From Arachnopeziza araneosa (Eukaryota > Ascomycota > Leotiomycetes > Helotiales > Arachnopezizaceae), in the NCBI GenBank assembly GCA_003988855.1, contig QYAI01000169.1, positions 1 to 64,000 of the forward strand: 64,000 nucleotides of DNA. The letters run 5' to 3'. The notes beneath the pieces were generated by a model that searched no databases, was not told the origin of the DNA, and saw only the letters and a list, made by a program, of their open reading frames with translations. Made by a program: the position numbers and the translations under genes. This document shows, in pieces, positions 52,554 to 64,000 of this stretch (position 1 is the first letter of the stretch; each line of letters starts with the position of its first letter).

Positions 52554-55500
52554 CTATTCATTGTATCCAACGGTTGGGTCCATTGGTCGTGGGAATATCC
52601 TCATGATTTTGTGGGTCTGGCGCCGGCCTCTCATTCTCTCCCTCTCTCCCTTATACTTGAACTCCTCACTCTTCCCAAAATTGACTTTAACCTGCGCTCC
52701 CCTTCCAAGACCGATGGTTGGAAATAAGCGGCCCCGGACATTTTGAGAAGCAACTCCTATATAATTCGCAGTTGTTAGCAGACTTATATTTGCCCTGCCG
52801 AATAGTGAGCAAGAGATTATTTCGAATGAAACTCACCTAACATCACGCCATTGTACGTAAAGCTCAGCTGACTTCTTTCAAGATCATAGAAACAGCCAAC
52901 AATGTCATTCTTCCCATAGGTTTGGTGTACGTAGTCCCTGCCCCTGTAGCCGCCGTCATATATATGTCCATCGTCACCGTGAAAGGCCCAGGACTCCTCA
53001 TTCCAACCAGGCATGCCGGAACGCGGTGTATCTTCGGTAGTTAGGCCAATTCCAACCACACTACACGTCCACAGCCCGGTGGTTAGCATTGATTTAATAT
53101 ATGCCTCGCACCGGCTTTGGCATTGCCCTAAGGATAAGTGAAGACAACTCACTCCTTTATGCCTTCGTCAAGTACTTCAATTTCAAAGTAAAAGCTTTTG
53201 CATGAGATCGGAATAGGATGATTGGCAAGAACATTATATGTGTCTTCTTGTAGAGCTAGGGGTGTTTTCAGTTCATCACGGATTCAAGAGGAGTAGAAAG
53301 AATCATACAATGATGGGCTCCCAGAGTAGTGTTTCGAACAACGAGTCTACTTTCATCCACATCTAAAAAGCTTGGGTAAAAATTATAGCCAAGTGCGGAT
53401 GGCTCTTGCACCTTCACTATGACATCAATATCTGTTTGGGCAGTTTGAAGCCTCTTCGCTAACTCCGTATGCTGGAAGGCTCGAGCGATCATCTCTGGTG
53501 TCCATCCATGTTCGTCCTCTGTGTTGGGATTGATAGACTCCTTCCATTTACTAAGCAAAGTGTCGAGCAAAGAGAGAGACCCTTTTTCGGCAGCCAATCT
53601 GAGTGAGCTGTCACCAAGTACTGGTTCCAGACTATCTACTCTGCCAAGAAGTAACTCGGTCATCTTTAAATCCTTTTCTCCAATGGCTTCCTTGAGCAAG
53701 TGCTCTCCCAAAGTCGGATAGTTCGTCAACAGTAGTCCTGCGACCTTGCCATGGTCAAAGACCAGAGCTTTTTTCAAGACCTTTTGGCCGAGTAGTGGGT
53801 CTACCACTGTGCCTTTCTCCAGGAGCAGTTCCATTCCTTCCCAGTTACTGTCTGAAGCAGCCTCATTGAGAAGCTTCTTGCCTATCAATGTATCGATCTG
53901 TGCTCCGCTCTCTATAAGTAGGTGTATTATCTCCCACCTTTTAGTTTCTGCGGCAAGAGAAAGCAGGGACTTGTGATTGTTGTCCTCTTGGTTCACCTGG
54001 CACTTGGATGTTGAAAGCAATGCTTTCACCGATGCTGCTTGCCCAAATTCAACCGCCCGCCACAGTGGAGTTTGTCCGATATCATCCCTGAGATCAAAGG
54101 TCTCGCCTTCGGCATACTGAAACATCAGTAGTAGTGATCTTGTATTCCAACATTCGGCAGCAAAGTGTAAAGCCGTTTTTCCATCACTGCTCCTTGGTTT
54201 TAATGGATCAAACCCTCTATTCAGATATACTTCGACTGTCTCCGCTTGAGAGTTATCTGCAGCAAGGTCGAGCAAAGTCATGCCATTATCACTCACGACA
54301 TCAGTCTTGGCCCCGGCATCCAGCAGAATTGAAGTGATATCTGCACTATCGAAGCAAGCGTGCAATGGCGTCCACCCGTTTGAACCACCTCTCATTTCCT
54401 TATCGAATCCGCGTTCGAGGAAATCTCGCACCATTTTTGTTCTGCGATAATACGCTGCAGTATAGATTGCCGGCCAACGGGTTCCTTCAAGTTGAGGTTC
54501 CGCGCCTTTGTTCAGTAGAGCTATCACCGAGTCACTGTCTCCGTATGATATTGCCCGGCTTAGGACTGTCTTTTTGTCTACATCAAGGAAATTCATATTG
54601 GCACCGGCATCCAAAAGATACTTAACTACATCTGATTGTCCTGAATCAGCAGCGAGCGAGATTGGACTCCGGCCTTCAAAATCACGGGCCTCGATATCTA
54701 AGCCAAGAGAAATGAGGGTTTTAACCTCCGAAAGCATTCCATTTCTAGCTGCGATGTGCAAGAGGGTATTTCTTGTTTTGGTAACCGCTCTGAGATCTAG
54801 AGTCTCTGCTTGAAGGTGCTTGATGATCTCAGAATTTCGTCTCTCAAACGCGATGAATAAAGGGGTACATCCTTCGTTATCAGTCAAATTTGGATCCGCT
54901 CCTTCCTGGAGTAGGAACTTCGTAAGTTCGAGGTGTTCCTTCTTGGCTGCAAGATGCAATGCTGTGAAGCATTTATGGTCCAAAATGTCTATTTCTGCAC
55001 CAGATTTGAGAAGAAGCTTCACCACCTCCATGCTCCCATCCTTAGAGGCGAGATGGAGAGCGGTACGATGTCTGTTGTCGGTTTTCGCTTTGGCCTGATT
55101 AGGGGCGCTCTCCAAATCAAGGAGTTTGGCCGCGGCAAGGACGAAGCCTTTTTCCGCAGCTATATGCAATGGGATAAAGCCGTTTTCATCGGCTTCTAGA
55201 ACATCTAATCCACGGGCCAAGGCCAAGTCAACGGTCTGCATACTACCGCCTTTGACAGAACAGTGCAGGAAAGTTGAAGATCTGTCATCTAAAACGTTGA
55301 CGTCTGCATCCGCCGCTAGGAGGACTTCCACTATATCAGCATGCCCAAGAGCCGCCGCCTCTAAAAGGGCTGTCCTCCCGCTATCTGGGTCCGGGATATT
55401 GATATCAGCATTCGCATTCAGAATTAGCTGAACAGCACGAAGGCTTCCTGACTGGACAGCTGTATGCAAGGGTGTACTTCCTTCTGTTGGATCATCACCT

Positions 55501-55678
55501 AGATTTAATCCTGCTTCCAAGAGTGCAGAAATGACCATAACATCACCGGATTTTGCGGCTGTGTGAAGAGAGGAGAAAGCTGCGTAACCTCCAACGTGTC
55601 CAGCTCCAGCTTCAACCAAGGCTCTGACAATTTTGAGATTTCCTCTTTCGGCGGCGGCAAGAAGTGGCGCGTCATACA

Positions 55679-55709
<31 letters not shown>

Positions 55710-58700
55710 ACATTCCTCGTAGCTTTGCAGATTTTGCAAAATGACTTCCACTGTGCCAAAACTGCCATTCCCTGCAGCCAGCTGTAACGCTTTTCGAAGA
55801 ATCTCAGCCCATTTACCCGATTTGTCTATATCGGGATCTAATTTAAGGAGCAATTGTATGAGAATGGTATGACCATAGCGTGCTGCTAAAAGTAGAGGGG
55901 TTTCCATGTAATCATCCATGAGATTGACGTCAGTGTTATAGCTGTTGGTGTTGAGAAGCATCCTGGTGATCTCTAAATCCCCATTTCTTGCTACCACATG
56001 TAATGGTGAGCCCACACCTCGAGCTATCACATTGGAATTTGTGCCACCGCCCAGAAGCGCCTTTACAGACTTAGTATGGCATCCATCAACCGCAACGTGA
56101 AGCGCTGTCTTTCCTTCGTCATCACAAGAGTCGACAGGAGCACCCTGAGATATAAGGAGTTCCACTGCATCCACGAGACCGGAGGATGCAGCGTGGTGAA
56201 GGGGACGGAGGGAAGATTTGTCCTTAGAGTCAATATTTGCACCCTTATCCAGCAAGAACTGGATTGTCGACAGCTGGCCCGACAATGTAGCGAGATGCAG
56301 AGGAGTCGACCAGCCACTCTCTTCCAGTGCAGCATTTAAGTCGACTTCCTTCTCTTTCACTAGCCTGGAGCAGATGGTCGTGTTTCCCAGCTGTGCTGCT
56401 CGATGAAGTGGTGTCAAGCCATCAACAACCGCACTTGCATCAGCTTTGCTATGTAGCAGCTCTTCGACAACAGCATCATACCCGCTCTGAGATGCAGCAT
56501 GCAATGCAGTCCCTAAACTAACTCCAAGAAGTTCCTGGTCGACTTTCATGTAGTTTGGGAGCAGGTGTTTTATGATGTGCAAATGACCCTTTTCTGCTGC
56601 CAGGCGCAGAGGTTCGGATTCTGTAGGTACCACGCCACGGCTTTCGAGCTTCTTGACAAGCTCTAAATCTCCTTTCTTCGCGGCTATAGCCAGGACTCGA
56701 GCAGATGCGCCATCTTCTTCCGGCCTGGCATCCATTATATGCAGAAGAAGATCATTCAAACCTAGCTCTGCAGCGATACAAAAGGGGTCTGATGTGTCTC
56801 TCCGGGTAACGAGCCTATTTCCTTCGAGCCATTCAACATGAGCCCACAATGTCCTTCGTCCTTCGTCTTCTAAAAACTGACGTGCTTTGTCGAGGGGTCG
56901 CTCACTTGTTGCGGCCAGCCTGTAATGAACGTACCAATATCTGGCAGCGTAAGAAAACATGCTTGATACTCCGTCTGTTGATGGTAAACTTTCCAAGTTG
57001 CTGTTACCAACATCAGCAGCTAATTCCTCCCAAGTTGCGTTGCGGAGGTAGTCCAAACAAATTCTAGAAATGCGTGCGTGGCCGTAGAAAAGATTATCAT
57101 TGTGTCCAAGATGCTGACCTGTCTGGTCCCAGTCAATAGAGTCCCAATCCTTTGCCGCCTGGAGTAAGAATTGTTTCGCTGATTCATGCACGAGGGATAC
57201 CTGGTTTCCACAGACCTCAACGAATGCCCCAAAAGCAATTTTCAGGTCTTCGTTGAGCGATTGTGGTCTCATGCCCTTGTTAACACTGAATTTGTCTTCA
57301 GAATACTCGATAGCTAGAGCCGTCGCCAGCTCTTCGATACTCAGAGGTCGAAACGCATGGGCGACCCAGGAAAGGACTTTGAACTTCCAGTCAGTCGAGA
57401 GTTTGGGAGGAATGAATACCCTTTGGTAAATGTCGGTTACAGATAGTGGCATTAAATCCACCGCATGCTGCATCTCCGTTGGTGTAGAGCGGATTTGAGA
57501 GTCATGAAGGTGTTTGAAAAGCAGAGAGATGAACAAAAAGCTCGGGTCGACAGAGATAACGCCGAGGACCTTTTCAGAAATTTCATTCGAAATAGTCCGG
57601 AATCCAGGTCTTAGATGTATTAAAGTCATAGCCTCATGCTCGAGACATTCTTCTAGCTCCTGGAGTCTCTCTTGCCGCGTATCAACATCGATGCTCAAGG
57701 TGTAGCGAAACTTGCTGATATCTCCGGTAACATTGGTGAAAATTATCTTCAACTTCGCTTCTGCCGACTGGGCTAGTTTTAAGAAGTCGTCTAAAAAATG
57801 ATCTCTTTCTGAGTCGCAATCGTTGATGGAATCAATCACACAATATGTAAGACGAACAGCTGAACCAAGAACGCTGAAGCGGAAAAGAACCCAGAGATTT
57901 TCCAAACTCCAATCTCTCTTCAATATGCGCTCATATATGTGCCGAATATATCTAAAGTATCCGGGATCCATACCAAGCAGTTGACGTGTGAGAGACGCAA
58001 ATAAGGCGGATGTGCAGCAGGTTCGATAATCCTGTGAATCGAACGAAAAGCCGATAACAATCGGGTCCCGTGGAACTTCATCTTTCGGCGTAACAAGGAT
58101 TGACCGATGTGATTTAGTAGAGTCTATGACAAATTTTGGAAGAAATGAAGATAGGACAGAGAGGCCAGAACCAGATCTTCCACACAGTTGGAGAATACCA
58201 TATTGTTTATTGATGAACTCAATCCAATTCTTATCTGTAAGGATCCATTTAGGCTCAGAGTATTTATCGGGTGGTAAAGGGAAGACGTCTGACGTTGAGC
58301 TGAGTAAAGAGAGCGTGAGAAGGCAGTCAATATGCATAGAGTCGGGAGCTAGTGAAGCAGCTTTAGCAAGAGAACCTATCATGTCCAGGCTGCAAATGAT
58401 AATAATTAAGAAATAAAATCTTACTCAACGAGGTTACCATCTTCTCGCAAATAGAGCTGAACAGCTCGCCTGTTTCAGTAACCCTTTGACACATGGTACT
58501 ATGATCTGCTTGATGTTGCACGACCGTTTCATTTGGAACACCCATTGTCGATGCATATTTCTCGAAAACCTCAAATTCCGAAACATATTAGCAAATAAGT
58601 ATGCACACATGAATATAAGACGTACCAGTTTGCCAAAGGATTCAAGCTTGATAGTCTCGCAAATGCTCATGACGTTATACGTTCTGGCCAGCATAGTGTA

Positions 58701-59560
58701 TCTTTCATTTACGTCTCGCAATGCAAACGAGGATTTTATCAGGATCTCAGATTGTGGGCCGTCATTTTTTTGTCCAGTAGCATGGATCAAGTTGTGAGCT
58801 AGATTCTCCCATTCTGCTTGAGTCTCTGCTCTCTGTGGGGATCCAAAAAATATCTGTAACAATCTGTTAAGACGCTGCCATGAATGTGGTTGCGCGGTAC
58901 TCAAGTAGAGCCTTTAGGCGATGTGAATGACCTACCAACAGAGATGTCCTCTTGGCGATGCTTGAATAAATTGACTCGGCGTTGGCTCGAAGCAGCGCCT
59001 ATAATCAGTGAATTATGAAGGGGTTCACAGCATAGGATCATGGTTGGGTTAATGGATTAATAGCCATACCTGCTTTATAATGCAACCCCCAAGGTTGTGC
59101 CCGATGAACACAAAGGTTCGCAGGTGATTCTTTCATAGCGTAAGTTGAAGAGACTGCCTCACAAACCCTTGATGTGGGTGGTTAGGTATTGAACTCACGG
59201 TGTCTGCCAATCTCCCGTTACAGACTTCATCGAGTAGCTCCTTCGCCTTCTCATCGATTTCGGTAGCTGAAACACCTTCTTCTCTCAACTGATAACCATA
59301 TGTTGATACGCGTGCATGTGCCAGATAAGAAGGCAAATGGTCTTGCAGCCAAGAGATGCCGAGCCCATCGGACCATGAACTCTGGCGGTCACCACACAGT
59401 CCATGTACAGCGACAATTCTAAATAGCTTCTCAACACTCGATAGATAGCAACAGAAGTTGACAGAACTTACTCTAAAAGCCCATTTCGCGTCAGAATGTC
59501 AGAGTCTTTGAGTCGCTCGGCGGAGAGTGTTAACAGGCCTTGGCCGATTTTCTCGGTCAT
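52554..59560 (-). CDS. NLR-like protein: alpha/beta hydrolase, NACHT-like, ankyrin repeats, SPRY (about 2,133 aa, ten exons)
   Basis: Exons by my reading: 59560-59472, 59418-59199, 59129-59070, 58998-58936, 58853-58626, 58569-58425, 58375-53309, 53255-53153, 53060-52837, 52756-52554. Every junction is GT/AG and keeps frame. Domains: alpha/beta hydrolase (IVAVHGLCGD, FVFIGHNLGG, IFFGSPQR; the usual Ser of GHSLGG is Asn115); NACHT-like module (LCGRSGSGLSVLSSF, Walker A Lys is Leu340; LTYCVIDSINDCD as Walker B; IIFTN); winged helix (AFRPLSIEELATALA, LVHESAKQFLL); about 25 ankyrin repeats (about 820-1900); C-terminal SPRY (GIGLTTEDTPRSGMPGWNEE, SFTYNGVMLG). Fungal NLR-likes act in non-self recognition. 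The start codon is uncertain; an earlier exon may exist. Confidence 0.85.
55680..55709 (-). repeat. GAC/GAT repeat coding ten aspartates between ankyrin repeats
   Basis: Ten consecutive Asp codons (eight GAC, two GAT) in the NLR-like gene, in the loop between YEEC and VYDAPLLAAAERG. Confidence 0.95.
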
Positions 59561-60579
59561 CTCGCTAACAATGGCGCAAGTCTGATGGTGGAAAAGTTTC
59601 TAGTCAGCTATGACGATATTCGAGGCCTCTTTTCCACGAGGATAAACAGTACTGCGCAACGTTCGTCGGCCTCGACGCTGAAGTCAACAGGCTGCCCAGT
59701 TCGCTTTCAAGAAGGGCGGACCCCGATCAAAATCCTTGGTGAGAGTGCACTGCTTTCGCCCTTTGGAAGTGTACGGAAGTTTGTGGCGTTTGCCATTTCG
59801 TTCAGCTGAGATGCAAAGGAGCAGGGGAATATTCCTGGAGCTGACTCGGGCGAGTTGGGATTGGCAATTCGGAAGCGCCCTCACTCTTCGCCCCCACGCA
59901 GCACAATGTTACCAACGGCAAGTTTAACCATGAGGGTCCCTAACAATGCAGCCACCCAAAGTAAAACCTTGCTCTTGATTCAAATTTCTCCCACACTTAT
60001 TTGAAGCAAATATTGCAGACGCATCAGGCTGCCAAGTGAAGGTGTGGAATGAAATCAGATCGCTTAAGTGTCAATAGTAATTTAAGTGTGACGGTATCAT
60101 TTGAAATGTGGAGCATACACACTTTCTGGCTTGTTGAAAGCCGTAGATTATTTGGACAGAGTTGCAAATGTTACTAAAATGTAAGCCAAAAAACACCTTT
60201 TTATTGTTCTTAAAATATCATAGTTTTCAAGTAGTGTTAGAGCTAAAGTCTTAAAGATAAATTATAGTTTTCACAGCTCGAATGCCTTCATATATAATTA
60301 GATTGAAATAAAGTATACCTTAAATATTCGATCAAGTGGGAAGCATCCCTACCGCCAGCTCAGACCGAAGACATAACAGTGAATCCTACGACAGACTACA
60401 CCAAGCACAGAATTCATAACAGACTTGTAACACTCCAGCAACGATCCACCAATACAACGCCGCCTGTATCAATTTCGATAGAGCATCACTCAGAGTCCGG
60501 CGTTACACTATGCAAGACTAAGATTAGGAGGACCAGATGTTATCTGCTAGAGCAGGGTTCAAGGAAAAGGCTTAGTAAC
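59561..60579. other. Region between the NLR-like gene and the subtilisin gene
   Basis: A minus-strand ATG near 59797 opens MANATNFRTLPKGESSALSP, which could be an extra first exon of the NLR-like gene, but no splice was convincing. The rest (59940-60560) is AT-rich and without a gene. Confidence 0.4.
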
Positions 60580-63500
60580 TCACAATTGCTCGACCAGTTT
60601 TTTTACTTCGTCCCATCCCTTACCTGACCTGTATTGGTTTCGATTCCATCGCCATTCTGGGTCCGAGAATTTCCGATTGAACTTCAGTGCATCAAAATAT
60701 TGTGGATTATTCGGCGTACCGAGATGTTTAAACGCGTCTTTCAACATATCTGGATTCTGTAGTTTTTCATAGAGTGCAGTGTTATAAAGTTGCGTGATGA
60801 AGAGCAACATAGCAGCTGTCCCAGCTGCCAGTGCAGTCGAGATACTGCTGCCGCTTTCAGGCTTTGGTTGCAGTGTGGATAAGGATGGCTCTGCTTCGAT
60901 GATGATGTTCTCTCCCGGGAATAAGAAGTCAACCTCTCTCTTGGGCACCAGCGTGCTCGCGTCGCCTCCAGCAGTTGCAGCACCAATTCGGCAGCAGTCA
61001 TCTTTCCATGCAGTGGGGAAGGTGTTCTCTGGAGGCGCACTCATTCCCTGGTCGGAAAAGGCACACATCATAGTAATGCCAGCAGTCTTGGCTTCCTTAA
61101 TCGCTGTTTTGAAATTCGCGATCCTCTGTTCATTTTGGCTGCCTTCAATCGTCCAAGACATCGAAAGTATCTGTACCCTATTCGTTATGGCCCATCTTAC
61201 TGCCTTGATAACAGTCTGCGTTAGCATAGGTAGCTGACGCAACACAATACTTTAATCGTGAGATGATGATTGAGGGAGGTGACATACATCTGTCGCGGAT
61301 TCCGCAGTTATAAACCTCTTTCCGGAGACGGACCTATATTCTTGCAGGCGGGCGACATAGAGCTTTGCTGTTGGACACATGCGAAGAACTAGTCGTGCCA
61401 TCATTGTCCCATGGCCGCCAGATGATACGTAGTACGATCTTACAAGGTCGGAAGAATCTCGACAGAAGGACACCCCACTTGCGATACTCTTGCTGACTGT
61501 GGGATCAAACCCATCCACACCATCGTCAATGATGGCAACTTTGATGTCCTCGAGCTGCATAGTTCTCCTCTTGATCGGAACCTTATCCTTTTTGTCTTCT
61601 TCCTCTCGGAGCTTTCCTCGCTCCTTCTGCTCCCTTTCGAGGTCCACGTCGGCAAGAAAGCCGGCGAAAGTATCCATATACTCAAGCCAGCGCTGTCTGC
61701 AGAGGAGTAATTTAGCAAGGACGACCAGTCAAGATTTTGAGTTTTGAAGCAAAATAATGTCAACCTACTTCTCATCCGGAGGCTTATCACTCTGGATCCA
61801 CGACGTGAGGCTTTTCTCCTTGTCATCCCAGAACGGCTCCACCTCTGGTGCATCCTCGACTGGCTTTTTATATCTCTTGCTCCAATTGTCTTTGAAATCA
61901 ATTGTAAATCTTTCCACGTCGTCGCGTCTCCGTTTCTCAGTCTCAAAACCCTAAAATCAAGCCCTTAGCCATCCCACTATCCTCGACGTCAGATGTGAGG
62001 AGGTACCTACTGGACGAACAATGAGCCTGATCTTTTCGAGCTGTAGAATAAAGTCAGAAATAATCTTTCATGGCTGTGGACAGGCTGCCGTACCATCTTG
62101 AGTTTCACTAAGCCTTCTGTACAACTCCATCCCTTCAAAACAGCGCTATTACCACTCGCATAAAGATTTACAGTTTTGGCCCCTGATGCAGCCTCAACTA
62201 TAGTGTCGCTACAGATATCTACTTTCTTCCAATCCCAAGTCTCAATCTTGAAACCTTTAAGGGACCCTTCGATCACTTCGTTGCTATGCGGGGGATCACC
62301 GTCATCGATGACAATGATTTTGAAGATTCTGGTAACGCCCATGTCAGATAGCCACTTGAAGATGGTACCTGCATCTTTGAGACCAGCACCATCACGTAGA
62401 GGTTGAGTTTTTGGATCTGCCTTTACGTCATTGGGCTCATTCCGTGACTTTGTTGTTGAGGCAAGCAACGGCTGAGGTTTCTCAACAACGGGAGCTTCTA
62501 CTCGAAGCCTAGGAATCGCAACATATTGAAGTGTATCTTCAAACGTAAGATGGTGAGCCAACCTATCCAGATCAGACTTGGATATTGACAAGTTCGGAAG
62601 GCCCGAAAGGTCGAACTCAATATGCTTCTCTTTTTTGAATTAGTCTAAGTAGTCAACTTCACATAAGACTCCTCTGCAGGACCGACAAACACACGAAAAA
62701 AAGCAACGGACCTCTCCCTTTTTCATACAAGCTCTTCATTGCGTCGCCCCGTGCCAAAGTTCGCAAGCAAAATTCTTTTATATCCTTCACCACGGCATCT
62801 TCGCTCACCTGACGACTCATTGCATTGTCTTGGACCAAAGAATTCTTCTTGTTTGAGATCAGCTCTAGACGATACTGATATGGCGTCCTATTTTTGGAGT
62901 CAAGCTTCCATAAAGCTTCCCTGCCGTACTTCATGAGATTCTGAATAACTTGGGACTGGAAATCAGCAGGCGGCTCTTTCCCTCGAGCTTTGGCGGTGCT
63001 CAGATCGTTCAACCTCTCTTCAGCTCCATTAGGGATGCTTCGTACAGCATCTTGAGTTGTACCGTTTCTGCTCTTAGGATCATCCCTATCTCTGAAATTT
63101 AACTCTTTGTCCTTTGGGTCGGTTTTCTCGTACGGGACATGATCTCTCTCTTCCTTGTTCCCAGGATCGCCCTTGCTAGTTGACATACGACGGCCTTCTG
63201 AGTATCCCGGTTTTTTAGCACTAACCTGCTGTCGCCGCTGTGTTTTTTTATCCCCACGCGGAACCATCGCTAGGTGTAGAGGCGTCTGCTTTTCTCTATC
63301 TTCAGACATGAGTAGCTTCTTGTCGGACTCCAAAATGCAATATTTGATCAGCTCTATCGTCGAAGGCGAATTGCGATGAATTGCGTAATGAAGAGAGTTG
63401 TGTCCACCCAAGTCTTGCATAGCAAAAACCTCGATCAGTGTCGATCTCGGACATACATCCATGACGAGCTTCAGGAACTTCTGTGCATCAGGAGTCTTAC

Positions 63501-63849
63501 GGTCCAAAGCCGAGTGGATGGCGGTTCTCCCGTCTTTATCTACCTGCTTGATCATCTTGGGCCTGTTGGAAAACAGCCATTTTCCAAAGTTCGATGGTGG
63601 AGACGAGGGAGGCGGTGATTTGGCCCAGTAATGGAGAAACGTGCCGTGAGTTTCATTCTTGACGCCAAAGGCTTTCCAGTATTCGCTTCCAGGTTCTAAC
63701 GCTGGGTTCTTCTTGTCGAAATTGTAATCTGTCGCAGCTTTCATGAGGCGTTGATACTCGCTTGCAACATCCTCCTCATCCTCGTCATCCGGATACGTCT
63801 CCTCTCGATGTTCATCATCTTCAGGAGGTTCCTCAACAGTGGATGACAT
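60580..63849 (-). CDS. Intracellular subtilisin-like (S8) peptidase with ankyrin-like N-terminus (976 aa, six exons)
   Basis: Exons: 63849-62712, 62629-62094, 62040-62011, 61950-61769, 61696-61288, 61215-60580, all in frame with GT/AG ends. The acidic N-terminus (DDEDEED) is followed by ankyrin-like repeats (KDGRTAIHSALDR, GGHNSLHYAIHRNSP, EKQTPLHLAMV), a basic linker, then a middle domain (VTRIFKIIVIDDGD). The S8 domain holds D686 in VAIIDDGVDG, H724 in SSGGHGTMMA and S889 in SGSSISTALAAG, so the triad looks complete; the oxyanion Asn position is Asp (CAFSDQG). No signal peptide is seen, so it should act inside the cell. It is the next gene upstream of the NLR-like gene on the same strand, and both carry ankyrin repeats. 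Confidence 0.88.
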
Positions 63850-64000
63850 TTCAGAGTATATAGGCGGCGGATGTTAATGAGCAATTGTATATAGTAGCAC
63901 TCACAACAAGAGAGGGCTGGAGTTTCGAAGACCAACTTGCATATTAGTCTAATGATAGTGCGAAATTCTCGACATGCTGCACACTTAACGCAAGGCTACG

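Noticed and set aside
54134..55768. Many plus-strand frames opposite the ankyrin region
   Set aside because: They are antisense shadows of the ankyrin exon, which is in frame over 5 kb and recognisable as repeats.
1..64000. CRISPR array, prophage, plasmid origin or bacterial operon
   Set aside because: The genes carry spliceosomal introns and fungal families; no regular spacer array or phage gene order is present.

Overview
This window is nuclear DNA of a filamentous ascomycete (Pezizomycotina). Evidence: short introns of 40-120 nt with GTAAGT-type donors and CTRAY branch sites, HET-domain genes, NACHT/WD40 and ankyrin NLR-like genes, a Zn2Cys6 regulator relic, a CFEM-like protein, an FSH-type hydrolase and a BTB family. 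The style of the HET and BTB genes makes me suspect Leotiomycetes (Helotiales), but that is inference. I see no tRNA, rRNA, CRISPR array or operon.

Layout. 0-0.6 kb: the 3' end of a WD40-repeat NLR-like gene with near-identical 126-nt repeats. 0.6-2.3 kb: non-coding, with a possible solo LTR. 2.3-11.9 kb: zinc alcohol dehydrogenase, two tandem genes for tiny signal-peptide/single-TM proteins, a proline-rich protein, a small unknown three-exon gene, a three-exon ZIP zinc transporter and a Golgi O-fucosyltransferase-like protein. 12.3-14.7 kb: a NACHT relic, then a secreted or anchored vWA protein. 15.7-22.7 kb: FSH serine hydrolase, a decayed AflR-type regulator, a CFEM-like membrane protein and a nitronate monooxygenase. 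24.7-28.6 kb: a sedolisin (S53) peptidase with a long C-terminal extension ending in 14 histidines and a Cys-rich tail.

29-40 kb is a run of damaged genes: an unknown gene, an MFS transporter, a HET gene with three in-frame stops, a TPR gene, a PITH gene and a coiled-coil gene. Each carries frameshifts or nonsense codons although the encoded homology reads straight through. 41-49 kb holds intact genes: a polytopic membrane protein, a KDEL-receptor-like protein with a long acidic tail, a BTB protein and an intact HET protein. 50-52 kb is a broken fumarylacetoacetate-hydrolase/alpha-beta-hydrolase fusion gene.

52.5-63.9 kb carries two large genes on the minus strand. One is a ten-exon gene of about 2,133 codons (alpha/beta-hydrolase, NACHT-like, about 25 ankyrin repeats, SPRY). 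Its reading frame is kept at every junction, yet the hydrolase nucleophile (GHNLGG) and Walker A lysine (GRSGSGLS) are both replaced. Just upstream lies a six-exon intracellular subtilisin with ankyrin-like repeats and an apparently complete Asp/His/Ser triad. NLR-like receptors, HET proteins and intracellular proteases are typical parts of fungal self/non-self recognition. The pair at 52.5-63.9 kb is my best candidate for an undescribed functional unit, and the metal-tail sedolisin is second.

All exon structures were inferred by eye from splice signals and frame continuity. Frameshift calls in the relics cannot be told from assembly errors without read data.
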